Assembly (NCBI RefSeq): GCF_023740735.1
Contig: NZ_JAMRXH010000001.1
Span: forward strand, 730,039 to 794,038
DNA: 64,000 nt
Reading direction: 5' to 3'
Source of the DNA: Nocardia sp. CDC159
GTDB lineage: Bacteria; Actinomycetota; Actinomycetes; Mycobacteriales; Mycobacteriaceae
Both the position numbers and the translations under genes were made by a program. Below the pieces are notes generated by a model that ran no database searches, was not told the origin of the DNA, and was given only the letters and a program-made list of their open reading frames with translations. The first letter of the stretch is position 1, and each line of letters begins with the position of its first letter. Of the stretch, positions 23,554-32,278 are shown piece by piece.

Positions 23554-25199
23554 TGGAATGTCCTTTCCCGGGTTCCGGTCGGTACCTGCGCCGCATAGCG
23601 GCGGCGAGCCTCGGCACGGCGCAACTTCCCCGACGAGGTCTTCGGCAGGCCGCCGGGCGGTAGCACGATGACGGCGTGCGGACGCAGGCCCACGCCGTCG
23701 ACAACGGCCGCGGAAATGTCGCGGCGAAGCTCGTCGGTGCCGTCGCCGTCCGACTCCACGGCGAGCACGAGGTTGTCACCGAGCTCGCCCGGTACCCCGA
23801 ACGCGGCGACCCGACCGGGACGCACTCCCGGCGCACGGGCCGCCGCCGCCTCGACGTCCTGCGGAAAGATGTTGCGGCCGCAGGCGATCAGCATGTCCTT
23901 CGCCCGACCGCACACGACCAGCTGCCGGTCCTCGGTCAGATAGCCGATGTCGCCCGTGCGCAGCCAGCCGTGGCCGACAACGGCGGGACCGCGAACCTCG
24001 ATGTGGCCGACGGTCCGTTCGGCGAGCGGCTCGCCCGTGCGCTGGTCGACGATTCGGATCGAGGTCTCGCGCACCGCGGGACCGAGCTTCACCAATTCCC
24101 GGACACGCGCGCCCGGCGCCGCCGGAATCGCCCGCCCGGTCGATTCCAAGACGAGTGAATCGACCCGGTCCACGACGACCCCGGCACCGAGGGGCGCGAT
24201 GGTCACCGCCACGGTGGCCTCGGCGAGTCCGTAGGCGGGCACGACCACCGACGGCTCCACACCGCATCGCCGCGCCGAGGCGGTGAAGCGCGCCATGGTG
24301 TCGGCATTCACCGGTTCGCCGCCGCTGATGAGCAGTCGAAGCGAGCTCAGGTCGAGCCGGGGGTCGCGGGCGAGGACGCGGGCCATCAGCTCGTAGGCGA
24401 AGTTCGGCGCGCCCGATGCCGTGATCCGGTACCTCGAGATCGCCTCCAGCCAGAACGCCGGTCGTCGCGCGAACGCCGTCGGAGACGCCAGCACGAGTTC
24501 GCCACCGCACGACATCGGCAGCGCCAGAAAGCAGATCAGCCCCAGATCGTGATAGAGCGGCAGCCAGCTCAGCACGCGGTCGCGAGGACCGCCGTGATAC
24601 TCGACGGCCGCTCCGATCGCCGCGATATTGGCGGCCAGGTGCGCATGTGACACGGGGATGCCGCGGGGCGCACGCGTGGATCCGCTGGTGTATTGCAGCA
24701 GTGCCAGGCTGTCGGGGTCGGTGCGGCGCGGATCGCTCGGATCGACGCGCTGGGCCGCGGCGAGGAGATCGGTGAGCGCCATCGCCCGGGTCGGCACGAA
24801 TCGCGCGACCGGCGCGGTCGGCGGGTCCACGACGACGAGGTCGAGTCGGGCGTCGGCGGTTGTCGCGGCGACGTTTCGGGCAAGCTCGTCGCGGGAGCCG
24901 GGTGCGCAGGCGGGCAGCATCGTGACCGCCGCCCCGCACAGCCACACCGCCTGCAGCGCCGAGATGAGCTCGGTGCTGGTGTCACCGAGTAGCCCCACCC
25001 GTCGGTTCGGGCCGATTCCTTCGGCGCTCAACACGGTTGCCAACCGGCGAGCCTGCTGATGCACACTCGCCCAGCAGACGGCGGTCCCGAGGTTGTCCTC
25101 GCCGAGCACGGTCACGGTCGCGTCGCCCGCGTTACGCGCGATGGCGTCGACCACCGTCTGGGCGGGCATCCGCCCGTAATCCCCATCGGCACTTGTCAT
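23550..25199 (-). CDS. Fatty acyl-AMP ligase-type AMP-binding enzyme
   Basis: A 549-residue adenylate-forming enzyme. The P-loop is LLQYTSGSTRAPRGIPVSH (about 185-203), followed by WLPLYHDLGLICFLALP (typical of fatty acyl-AMP ligases, FAAL), PAYGLAEATV, RTGDIGYL and the C-terminal LPKTSSGKLRRAEAR with its catalytic Lys. The closest group is FAAL, which activates fatty acids to acyl-AMP and loads them on a carrier protein rather than on CoA. The carrier is encoded by the next gene with an ATGA overlap. Start at ATG 25199. This pair is therefore a self-contained acyl-activation and transfer unit. Confidence 0.85.
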   Translation of the reverse strand: MTSADGDYGRMPAQTVVDAIARNAGDATVTVLGEDNLGTAVCWASVHQQARRLATVLSAEGIGPNRRVGLLGDTSTELISALQAVWLCGAAVTMLPACAPGSRDELARNVAATTADARLDLVVVDPPTAPVARFVPTRAMALTDLLAAAQRVDPSDPRRTDPDSLALLQYTSGSTRAPRGIPVSHAHLAANIAAIGAAVEYHGGPRDRVLSWLPLYHDLGLICFLALPMSCGGELVLASPTAFARRPAFWLEAISRYRITASGAPNFAYELMARVLARDPRLDLSSLRLLISGGEPVNADTMARFTASARRCGVEPSVVVPAYGLAEATVAVTIAPLGAGVVVDRVDSLVLESTGRAIPAAPGARVRELVKLGPAVRETSIRIVDQRTGEPLAERTVGHIEVRGPAVVGHGWLRTGDIGYLTEDRQLVVCGRAKDMLIACGRNIFPQDVEAAAARAPGVRPGRVAAFGVPGELGDNLVLAVESDGDGTDELRRDISAAVVDGVGLRPHAVIVLPPGGLPKTSSGKLRRAEARRRYAAQVPTGTRERTFQ

Positions 25200-25291
25200 T
25201 TCCGCCCCTCCCGGTCGATCCCGAATGGACGAGACAACGGTAAAATTCGACGCTTAGCGAAAGCTTCGGAGGCGATTAGCGGAGGTGGGGC

Positions 25292-26539
25292 CTAGCGCGC
25301 CACGGCCGTTTCGCCGGTGCCCGGGGCAGGCCATGGCACGATCAGTTCGACGGCGTACCCGCCATCCGCCCGAGGACCCGCCGTGACCGTTCCGCCGTAC
25401 AATCGGGCGCGTTCCCGCATCCCCAGCAGGCCATGTCCACAGCCGAGGCCGTCGGCCGAAGGTGGCGCGGCCGTATCGTTTCCGCGGTTGGACACCGTGA
25501 CGCGGAGGTGCCGGGAGTCGCGCCGCACCGTCACGCTGGCCTCGCACCGACCGGCGTGTTTGATCACGTTGGTCAACGACTCCTGAATGATCCGATACAC
25601 CGTCGTCTGTAATCCCGAAGGCAGGTCGTCGACCGGTCCGATGATCCGCAACCCGGCGTTCACGCCGACGCCGCGGACACGGTCGAGCAAGGCTTCCAAT
25701 CGTGCGAGCCCGGGCGCGGGCTCGATCTCGGCTGGCGCGATATCGGTCGTGGACGGTTCGCTGGGGCGCAGCAGCTTTAGCACGCGCCGCAGGTCGTCCA
25801 GTGTCTCGCGGCTGGTGTCGCCGATCGTGCGCACCGCCGCGCGGGCTGTGTCCGGATCGCTGTCGAAGACGTATCGGGCCAGTCCGGCCTGCAGCGAGAT
25901 CACCGAAATATGGTGGGCCACAGCGTCGTGCAGCTCCCGGGCGATCTGCAGGCGTTCCTGGGCGACGGCGAGTTCGACACGGTGTTCCTGTTCGCGCCGC
26001 AACTGTTCGGTGGCCTCGGCCAACTGCCTGTTGCGCAGGTTCAGCCGCCGGGCGACGCCAGCCATGACCCACAGCACCGCCGGCGCCGCGACCGACTGGG
26101 CCGCCGCGGCCGCCATCGGCAATTCCGGCACCACCAGACCGCTGTAGAACAACCCGGCCGCCAGCAGCAGCGCACCCACAGTCGTCGTCGAGGGCGATTT
26201 GTTCGCGGCCACCGTATAGAAGGCCACCATCGGCGGATAGAGATTGATGCTCGGGAGATAACCCAGCGACAGGTATCCGATATACACCGCCGTCACCGCG
26301 ACCAGCACCGTCATCGGGGCAATTCTGCGCGCCGCCAAGGGAAGACACATCCACCCGGTCAGGGCATAACCCACGAGATCGAATTCTCGCCATCCGCCGG
26401 GACGATAGACACTGCCGATCACGGCCATGGCGGCGAACATGATCAGTGCCATCGCCGCGTCCACCGCTCGCGGGTTGTGCCGCAGCCAATCCCGAAACGT
26501 CCGGGCGTTGGCGAGCGGGGATCGACATCCGGGCGGCAC
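25292..26539 (-). CDS. Sensor histidine kinase (NarL/DesK-type)
   Basis: A 415-residue membrane kinase. Five or six hydrophobic segments occupy residues 25-165. The dimerisation and phosphoacceptor motif RELHDAVAHHISVISLQ places the phospho-His at 204 (HisKA_3 type). The ATPase domain follows with TVYRIIQESLTNVIKHAG, VSNRGN and DGLGCGHGLLGMRER. The start is a GTG at 26539. It faces away from the response regulator at 26873, an unusual divergent layout for a pair that normally shares an operon. Confidence 0.87.
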   Translation of the reverse strand: MPPGCRSPLANARTFRDWLRHNPRAVDAAMALIMFAAMAVIGSVYRPGGWREFDLVGYALTGWMCLPLAARRIAPMTVLVAVTAVYIGYLSLGYLPSINLYPPMVAFYTVAANKSPSTTTVGALLLAAGLFYSGLVVPELPMAAAAAQSVAAPAVLWVMAGVARRLNLRNRQLAEATEQLRREQEHRVELAVAQERLQIARELHDAVAHHISVISLQAGLARYVFDSDPDTARAAVRTIGDTSRETLDDLRRVLKLLRPSEPSTTDIAPAEIEPAPGLARLEALLDRVRGVGVNAGLRIIGPVDDLPSGLQTTVYRIIQESLTNVIKHAGRCEASVTVRRDSRHLRVTVSNRGNDTAAPPSADGLGCGHGLLGMRERARLYGGTVTAGPRADGGYAVELIVPWPAPGTGETAVAR

Positions 26540-26561
26540 GCACTCATCGTAGGGCGAATAC

Positions 26562-26716
26562 GGCGATCACATTCGTCGAGCACCGCCGTTTTCGCCGGGC
26601 GAAATTCGTCTCCACGAGCGAATACGACGGAGGTTTACCGTCATTGCCGGATGATCAGCGGCGCTGCGGACGGCGCCGGCTTCGTCAACTCGAGTAACAG
26701 GGGGGCGATCACATTC
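26562..26716. promoter_or_regulatory. Direct repeats in the two-component system's divergent promoter region
   Basis: GGCGATCACATTCG occurs at 26562-26575 and again, identically, at 26703-26716 in the 333-bp gap (26540-26872) between the divergent sensor kinase and response regulator. Such a pair is a reasonable candidate for response-regulator binding sites controlling both genes. The rest of this gap shows no coding potential; an open minus frame (26567-27100) is a shadow. Confidence 0.4.
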
Positions 26717-26872
26717 GGACCACGCGTCGGGGAGCGTCCGGCTACGCTCGCAGCAGACACCGCACCAAGGGGGTTCTCGGGTCGTGTCCGGTACGACGAT
26801 GTCTCGGAATGTACTTGCAGCTGAACGCTGTTCGCGGCGGTCCGGGCGGCCCGGCGGGCGACAGGCAGCCGG

Positions 26873-27541
26873 ATGATCAACGTACTGGTCGTCGACGACG
26901 AACCTCTGGTACGCGGCGTTCTGGCCGCGCTGATCCGCGCCAGCGATGGGCTTCGGGTGATCGGTGAGGCCGCCGACGGTGCCGAGGCGGTCGACCTGGT
27001 GGCCGCCCACCGGCCGGATGTGGTTTTGATGGACATCCGCATGCCGGGAACGGATGGAATCGTTGCCACCGAGCGAATTCTGGCGACGTCGAACGCCCAC
27101 CCACTGCCCCGGGTACTCATTCTCACCACCTTCGATCTCGACGCGTACGTTTACGCCGCACTGCGCGCCGGTGCGTCCGGATTCCTACTCAAGGAAGCAT
27201 CCCCGGAACAAGTTCTTTCCGCCATTCGCGCGGTCGCCACCGGCGACATGCTGATCGCGCCGACCGTCACCCGGCGATTGATCGAGAAATTCGCCTGCCG
27301 AACGTCGCCGCCGGGACCGCACCCGAATCTCGCCGCCCTCACCGCCCGCGAGATGGAGATACTCCGCCTCGTCGGCACCGGCATATCGAATACCGAGATC
27401 GCGACCCGGCTACGCCTCAGCGAGGGCACCGTCAAAACTCACGTCTATCGCATGACGACCAAACTCGGACTCCGCAGCCGCGCCCAAGCCGTCGTCGTCG
27501 CCTACGAAACCGGCCTCGTCACACCCGGCGGGACCCGCTGA
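26873..27541 (+). CDS. NarL/LuxR-type response regulator
   Basis: A 222-residue response regulator. The receiver domain spans residues 1-120 with Asp8/Asp9, phospho-acceptor Asp54 in VVLMDIRMPG, Thr in ILTTFD and Lys in FLLKEASPE. The C-terminal LuxR helix-turn-helix is at about 150-210 (LTAREMEILRLVGTGISNTEIATRLRLSEGTVKTHV). It is the evident partner of the histidine kinase encoded on the opposite strand. Target genes are not visible in the neighbourhood beyond the pair itself. Confidence 0.9.
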   Translation: MINVLVVDDEPLVRGVLAALIRASDGLRVIGEAADGAEAVDLVAAHRPDVVLMDIRMPGTDGIVATERILATSNAHPLPRVLILTTFDLDAYVYAALRAGASGFLLKEASPEQVLSAIRAVATGDMLIAPTVTRRLIEKFACRTSPPGPHPNLAALTAREMEILRLVGTGISNTEIATRLRLSEGTVKTHVYRMTTKLGLRSRAQAVVVAYETGLVTPGGTR

Positions 27542-27660
27542 GCTCGCGAGGCGGCTCGCAACTATGTCACATGGCATAACCCTTGTCGCAGGAAGGCCTG
27601 CCTGACCAGCGGCACTCCTCGCTCATATACAACGGGTTGCATAGTAATGCGGCCGTCGAT

Positions 27661-27680
27661 ACTATGCCTCTCGACATAGT
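27661..27680. promoter_or_regulatory. Inverted repeat, probable operator of the TetR gene
   Basis: ACTATG at 27661-27666 and CATAGT at 27675-27680 form a 20-bp site with an 8-bp spacer, 33 bp before the TetR start. Further copies of the half-site occur at 27561 (ACTATG) and about 27639 (CATAGT), so the promoter region may hold more than one operator. Confidence 0.55.
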
Positions 27681-27713
27681 TACCACCCGTTTGCCGGATC
27701 GCGAGGAGGTGCA

Positions 27714-28301
27714 ATGGGACGACGGTCGACCGCACGGGAGCAAATGCTGAACAGTGCCGCGGCACTGTTCCGGGAGCGTGGCGTCGATGCCACCTCGATG
27801 GCCGATGTCGTCGAGCACGCGCACGCTCCGCGGGGTTCGATCTATCACCACTTCCCCGACGGCAAGGCGCAGTTGGCCGAGGAGGCCACCCGGCGTGCCG
27901 GTGCGCTGATGGGCTCGATGATCGCGGCGAGCCTGGCACAGGGTGATCCGGTGGCGACGCTGCGGATGGTGGTGGAGTTCTTTCGACAGCAACTGAGCGC
28001 CAGCGACTTTCGGGCCGGATGCCCGGTCGCGGCCGCCGCGCTGGAGGGCGGGGACCAGCCACGGACCCGGCAGGTCGCGGGTGAGGCGTTCACCTCCTGG
28101 GAGCAGCTGATCGCCGCGGCGCTGTGGCAGCGGGGTTTACCGATGGCGCGGGCCGAATCCATCGCCACGATGGCGGTCGCGGCGATCGAAGGCGCGCTGC
28201 TGCTGGCCAAGGCCAAACGCAGCTCCGAGCCACTGGACAACGTCGAATCCGAGCTCAGCGGTTGGGTGCGGGCAATGGTAGGGAGAGAAGGACAGTCATG
28301 A
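27714..28301 (+). CDS. TetR-family regulator coupled to an FAD oxidoreductase
   Basis: A 195-residue TetR protein with the DNA-binding part at about 8-58 (REQMLNSAAALFRERGVDATSMADVVEHAHAPRGSIYHHFPDG) and a C-terminal domain of the LmrA/YxaF type (GCPVAAAALEG). The ATG follows GGAGG. Its stop overlaps the next gene by ATGA, so it controls an operon that includes its own gene. An inverted repeat upstream suggests autoregulation. Confidence 0.9.
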   Translation: MGRRSTAREQMLNSAAALFRERGVDATSMADVVEHAHAPRGSIYHHFPDGKAQLAEEATRRAGALMGSMIAASLAQGDPVATLRMVVEFFRQQLSASDFRAGCPVAAAALEGGDQPRTRQVAGEAFTSWEQLIAAALWQRGLPMARAESIATMAVAAIEGALLLAKAKRSSEPLDNVESELSGWVRAMVGREGQS

Positions 28302-30016
28302 CACACGGCTCGGGAGGGACGACGCGCTGGGATGTCGTCGTGATCGGAAGCGGCATGGGCGGTTTGACCGCGGCGGCGTATCTGGCCGCCAACGGCAAAC
28401 GCACGCTGGTGCTCGAGGCCGGTGAGGTGCTCGGCGGCTGCACCCATGTGTTCCGGCGCAAGCAGTTCGAATTCGAAGTGGGTGTGCACTATCTCGGTGA
28501 CTGCGGTCCCGACGGCGCAATCCCGACCATGCTGCGCGGGGTCGGCCTCGACGATCGGATCGAGTTCCGGCCGATGGATCCCGACGGCTTCGACACCATC
28601 GTCTATCCCGAGGTGACGGTGAAGGTGCCGCGCGGCTGGGATGCCTACCTGGCCAACCTCATTCAGGCGTTCCCCGCCGACGCCGCGGGGTTGCGCAAAT
28701 TCATCGGCGTGCTGCGCGCGCTGGGCGAGGCGACCGACCGCATCACCACCCCGAGCAGTAACCAGGGCATCGCCCGAATGATCGCCTCGGCCGGTCCGGC
28801 CGCGCTCTGGGCAATGGTGCCCCTGGGCCGGTTGCTCGACGCCTGCAAACTCGGCAATGCGGCGCGGTCGGTGCTGTCGTCACAGGCGTCGTACCTGTCG
28901 CCACCGCATCGCGCCGCCACGATGGTGCATGCGGTGTTCCTGCACAACTACATTCGCGACGGCGGCTGGTTCCCCGCCGGGGGCGGACAGGTATTCGCCG
29001 CCCATCTCGCCTCGGTCGTGCGCGCGCACGGCGGTGACTGGCGGACCCACGCCCGGGTGCGGCGCATCCTGGTCGAGCAGGGCCGCGTCACCGGCGTGGA
29101 ACTCGCCGACGGCGAGCGCATCGATACCGATGTGGTGGTGTCCAACGCCGATATCAAGCGGACCTTCCTGGATCTGGTGGGACGCGACAAGCTGCCGTGG
29201 TGGGCGGTGAAGCGAGTCGATTCCTATCGAATGTCGTTGCCGCTGTTCAACGTCTACCTCGCCCTCGACATCGATCTGCGTGGGCGGATGCCGATCACCA
29301 ACTACTTCAGCTACCCGATCCTCGAACCCTCGGAGAAGGCGTTCGACCTGGCCGAGCGGGCGGGCACGCTGTCCGAGCAGCAGATCGGCGAATTGTACGC
29401 GCGCACGCCGGGATTCGTCTCGGTGCAGTCGGTGAAGGATCCGGCCTGCGAGCGCATCGCACCGGCGGGCTACACCAACCTCGAGGTGATGTCGGCCGCA
29501 CCGGCCGATCCGCGATTCTGGGGTGTGCCGACCGGCCCGTACGACGGCGGCCGATACCGTCGGGAGGCAACGTATCTGAAGCGCAAGGAGGAAATCACCG
29601 AGGTCCTCATCGAGCGCGCGGCCGCGATCATCCCGAATCTGCGCGACCACATCGTCTGGCAGGAGGCCGGATCACCGGTCACGCAGGAACGCTACACACT
29701 GTCCAGCGGCGGCGTCGCCTACGGAATCGACCTGTCCTGGCACCAATTCGGGCCGTTCCGTCCGATCCCCCGCACCCGCATCAAGGGTCTGTTCCTCGCC
29801 GGGGCCAGCAACTCCTGGGGACCCGGCGTCGAAGGGGCGATGGCCTCCGGCGTCGGCGCCGCCGGATGGGTGCTCGGCCGCAACCTCGGTCCCGAGATCC
29901 GCCGCGGGCGCGTCTACGGCGACACCGCCGCGCTGCCCGACATACCCGCCGACTGGGACCCCCTCATGGAGGTCGGCGGCCCCGAGCACCAGCGGTTCGC
30001 GCCGTCGTCCTCCTGA
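28298..30016 (+). CDS. Phytoene desaturase/retinol saturase-like FAD oxidoreductase
   Basis: A 572-residue flavoprotein of the CrtI/retinol saturase superfamily. The N-terminal dinucleotide-binding motif is VVVIGSGMGGLTAAAYLAANG (about residues 13-33), followed by VLEAGEVLGGCTHVF; the C-terminal FAD contact is GLFLAGASNSWGPGVEGAMASG. It is related to NAD(P)/FAD enzymes that saturate or desaturate isoprenoid or fatty chains; the actual substrate is unknown. It is coupled to a TetR gene and lies immediately before the polyketide cluster, from which it is separated by the SARP-type promoter at 30049, so it is probably not part of it. Confidence 0.83.
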   Translation: MTHGSGGTTRWDVVVIGSGMGGLTAAAYLAANGKRTLVLEAGEVLGGCTHVFRRKQFEFEVGVHYLGDCGPDGAIPTMLRGVGLDDRIEFRPMDPDGFDTIVYPEVTVKVPRGWDAYLANLIQAFPADAAGLRKFIGVLRALGEATDRITTPSSNQGIARMIASAGPAALWAMVPLGRLLDACKLGNAARSVLSSQASYLSPPHRAATMVHAVFLHNYIRDGGWFPAGGGQVFAAHLASVVRAHGGDWRTHARVRRILVEQGRVTGVELADGERIDTDVVVSNADIKRTFLDLVGRDKLPWWAVKRVDSYRMSLPLFNVYLALDIDLRGRMPITNYFSYPILEPSEKAFDLAERAGTLSEQQIGELYARTPGFVSVQSVKDPACERIAPAGYTNLEVMSAAPADPRFWGVPTGPYDGGRYRREATYLKRKEEITEVLIERAAAIIPNLRDHIVWQEAGSPVTQERYTLSSGGVAYGIDLSWHQFGPFRPIPRTRIKGLFLAGASNSWGPGVEGAMASGVGAAGWVLGRNLGPEIRRGRVYGDTAALPDIPADWDPLMEVGGPEHQRFAPSSS

Positions 30017-30048
30017 TCCCGATCCAATCCACGCGGCTCCCACCGAAG

Positions 30049-30080
30049 TTCGAGCGTCCTTCGAACCGAGTCTCTAGCCC
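30049..30080 (+). promoter_or_regulatory. SARP-type promoter of the sugar operon
   Basis: Direct heptamers TTCGAGC (30049-30055) and TTCGAAC (30060-30066) have an 11-bp period, and a TAGCCC -10 element (30075-30080) follows after 8 bp. This is the arrangement known for SARP activators, which bind in place of a -35 box. A near-identical module lies inverted at 58766-58797. It should drive the 2,3-dehydratase and epimerase genes. Confidence 0.7.
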
Positions 30081-30157
30081 GGTGCGGCAGGGTGAGTTCG
30101 GGTCGACCCGTACGGGTCGACCCGGACCATCCGGGCGGACCGAGCAGGGAGTTGGAT

Positions 30158-31636
30158 GTGGCGCAGCACACCACCGTGGAACAGAGCTCACCGCTGTCCG
30201 TGGGTCCGGACGAGGACACGCCGCGCCGGTTCGCGCTGTCGGCGGTGGCGGGGTCGGACCCGGCCGGGCCGCACGGGGATCTCGGCGCGTTCCGGCACTG
30301 GTTCGATCAATGTCACGCGCGCGCGACCATGACGGTGCGCCGGGTGGCGCTCGACGATCTGGCGGGCTGGCATACCGACCCGGACACCGGCGACATCACC
30401 CATGACAGCGGCCGATTCTTCACCGTCGGCGGACTGGAGGTGCACCTGACCGGCGCGCCGGTGCCGACCTGGAGCCAGCCGATCCTCAACCAGCCCGAGG
30501 TGGGCATCCTCGGCATCCTGGTCAAGGAGTTCGACGGGGTGCCGCACCTGCTGATGCAGGGCAAGGTCGAACCGGGAAACGCGCTGGGACTACAGCTTTC
30601 GCCCACCGTGCAGGCCACCCGGTCGAACTACACCCGCGTGCACGGCGGCTCCTCGGTCCCCTACCTCGACATCTTCCGCGATGTCGCGCGGCACCGCGTG
30701 CTCGCCGATGTCCGCCAGTCCGAACAGGGCGCGTGGTTCCGGCAGAAACGCAACCGCAACATGGTCGTCGAGGTGAGCGAGGACGTCCCGGAGTTGCCCG
30801 GCTTCCATTGGCTCACGCTGGGCCAGGTGCACCGGCTGCTGGCCGTCGAGGATCTGATCAACATGGACGCGCGCACCGTGCTGGCGTGCCTGCCCTTTGC
30901 CGGGCCCGCGCTGAGCGAGGCGGTGCCGGTGCCCCGCGACGAGTTCCACGCGGCGCTGCTGGCCTCCTGCGACCCCGACCGCGGCAGCCTGCACAGCATG
31001 GCCGAGGTGCTCAGCTGGATCACCGACGTGCGCACCCGCACCGAGGTCGCCACCCGGGAACTTCCGCTGGCCGCCCTGCCCGACTGGCATCGGGTCGACG
31101 GTGTGATCTCGCATGTGAGCGGGCGCTTCTTCGACGTCATCGGGGTGCGGGTGCAGTCGCGGACGCGGGAGGTGCCCGGCTGGAGCCAGCCGATGATCGC
31201 GGCCAAGGGCACCGGCCTGGTGGCGTTCCTGGTGGCCCGGGTGCACGGCGTGCTGCACGCGCTGGTCCATGCCCGCGCCGAACCCGGCTACCTCGACGTG
31301 GTGGAGCTGGCCCCGACCGTGCAGTGCACCCCGGACAACTATCGCGAACTTCCGGCCGCCGCCCTGCCCAGATTCGTGCACGAGGTGCTGTCCGCGCGGC
31401 CCGAGCAGATCCGTTATCGCACACTGCTTTCCGAAGAGGGCGGCCGGTTCTACCACTCGCGCAACACCTATACGATCGTCGAGGTCGAGCGTGCCCCGCG
31501 CCACGACCACCCCGACTTCCGCTGGATGCCCGTGCATCAGCTGGTGGATCTGTTGCGGCACAGCCACTATGTCAATGTGCAGGCCCGCACGCTGGTGGCC
31601 TGCCTGCACAGCCTGACCGCCCGGCCCGCCCGATGA
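30158..31636 (+). CDS. NDP-hexose 2,3-dehydratase
   Basis: A 492-residue enzyme made of two similar halves (FHxWFDQCHARATMTVRRVALDDL and ... RTRTEVATRELPLAALPDWH), the duplicated layout of NDP-4-keto-6-deoxyglucose 2,3-dehydratases (EvaA, TylX3 type). Conserved repeats include WSQPIL/WSQPMI, LQLSPTVQATRSNY/ELAPTVQCTPDNY and ARTVLACLPF/ARTLVACLHS. It removes water to begin C-2 deoxygenation. GTG 30158 is chosen because AGGGAG lies six bases upstream; the frame is open 22 codons further. It overlaps the epimerase gene by ATGA. It starts the pathway to a 2,6-dideoxy sugar such as vancosamine. Confidence 0.93.
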   Translation: MAQHTTVEQSSPLSVGPDEDTPRRFALSAVAGSDPAGPHGDLGAFRHWFDQCHARATMTVRRVALDDLAGWHTDPDTGDITHDSGRFFTVGGLEVHLTGAPVPTWSQPILNQPEVGILGILVKEFDGVPHLLMQGKVEPGNALGLQLSPTVQATRSNYTRVHGGSSVPYLDIFRDVARHRVLADVRQSEQGAWFRQKRNRNMVVEVSEDVPELPGFHWLTLGQVHRLLAVEDLINMDARTVLACLPFAGPALSEAVPVPRDEFHAALLASCDPDRGSLHSMAEVLSWITDVRTRTEVATRELPLAALPDWHRVDGVISHVSGRFFDVIGVRVQSRTREVPGWSQPMIAAKGTGLVAFLVARVHGVLHALVHARAEPGYLDVVELAPTVQCTPDNYRELPAAALPRFVHEVLSARPEQIRYRTLLSEEGGRFYHSRNTYTIVEVERAPRHDHPDFRWMPVHQLVDLLRHSHYVNVQARTLVACLHSLTARPAR

Positions 31637-32217
31637 AGGCGCGCGAGCTGGCCGTCGCCGGTGCGCTGGAGTTCGACGTCCCGGGTTTCACCGACGACCG
31701 GGGTCGCTTCACCACCCCGCTGGACGCCGAGGCGCTGGCCGCCGAACTGGGCCGCCCGCTGTTCCCGGTGGCGCAGGGCGCCGTGAGCCGTTCCCGGCTG
31801 GGCGTTTTCCGGGGGGTGCACTACACGATGCCGCCGCCCGGACGGGCGAAATACGTGTGGTGTGCGCACGGCCGGTGCCTGGACATCGTCATGGATGTGC
31901 GGGTCGGCTCCCCCACCTTCGGCGCACACGAGGTGATCGAGCTGGACGGCAATGCCGAGCGCGGACTGTACCTGCCGATCGGCGTCGCGCATGCCTTCCT
32001 GGCCCTCGAGGACGACACCGTGATGACCTATCTGCTCTCCGGTGGCTACATCCCGGAGAACGAGCGCGCGCTCGACCCCCGCGACCCGGAGCTGGGGTTG
32101 AACCTGCCCGCGGCCCTGGTGCTTTCCGAACGCGACACCGCCGCCCCGACCCTGGCCGAGGCGCTGGCCGCCGACCTGCTCCCCCGCTACGCGGACTGCC
32201 TCGCGCTGGAGCCCTGA
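31633..32217 (+). CDS. dTDP-4-keto-6-deoxyhexose 5- or 3,5-epimerase
   Basis: A 194-residue cupin-fold epimerase of the RmlC/EvaD family. Landmarks are GVFRGVHYTMPPPGRAKYVWCAHG with the catalytic His (about residue 64), the segment LDIVMDVRVGSPTFG and YLPIGVAHAFLALEDDTVMTYLLS with the partner acid/Tyr region. It inverts C-5 (and perhaps C-3) to give an L-sugar. It is translationally coupled to the 2,3-dehydratase and ends just before a bidirectional terminator. Whether it acts on one or both carbons cannot be told from sequence. Confidence 0.92.
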   Translation: MKARELAVAGALEFDVPGFTDDRGRFTTPLDAEALAAELGRPLFPVAQGAVSRSRLGVFRGVHYTMPPPGRAKYVWCAHGRCLDIVMDVRVGSPTFGAHEVIELDGNAERGLYLPIGVAHAFLALEDDTVMTYLLSGGYIPENERALDPRDPELGLNLPAALVLSERDTAAPTLAEALAADLLPRYADCLALEP

Positions 32218-32240
32218 TCCGGGCGGCCGAAATCCGAAGG

Positions 32241-32264
32241 GGCGGGGCCGTTTCCGGCCCCGCC
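32241..32264. terminator. Bidirectional terminator between convergent sugar genes
   Basis: GGCGGGGCCG at 32241-32250 pairs with CGGCCCCGCC at 32255-32264 around a TTTC loop, with a few further pairs outside. It lies between the epimerase stop (32217) and the stop of the convergent N-methyltransferase gene (32279). Confidence 0.8.
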
Positions 32265-32278
32265 TCTGGCCGCGGTGA

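Noticed and set aside
28298..30016. FAD oxidoreductase at 28298 as a cluster tailoring enzyme
   Set aside because: It is coupled to its own TetR gene and lies upstream of the first SARP-type promoter; similarity is to carotenoid/retinol enzymes rather than aromatic polyketide oxygenases.
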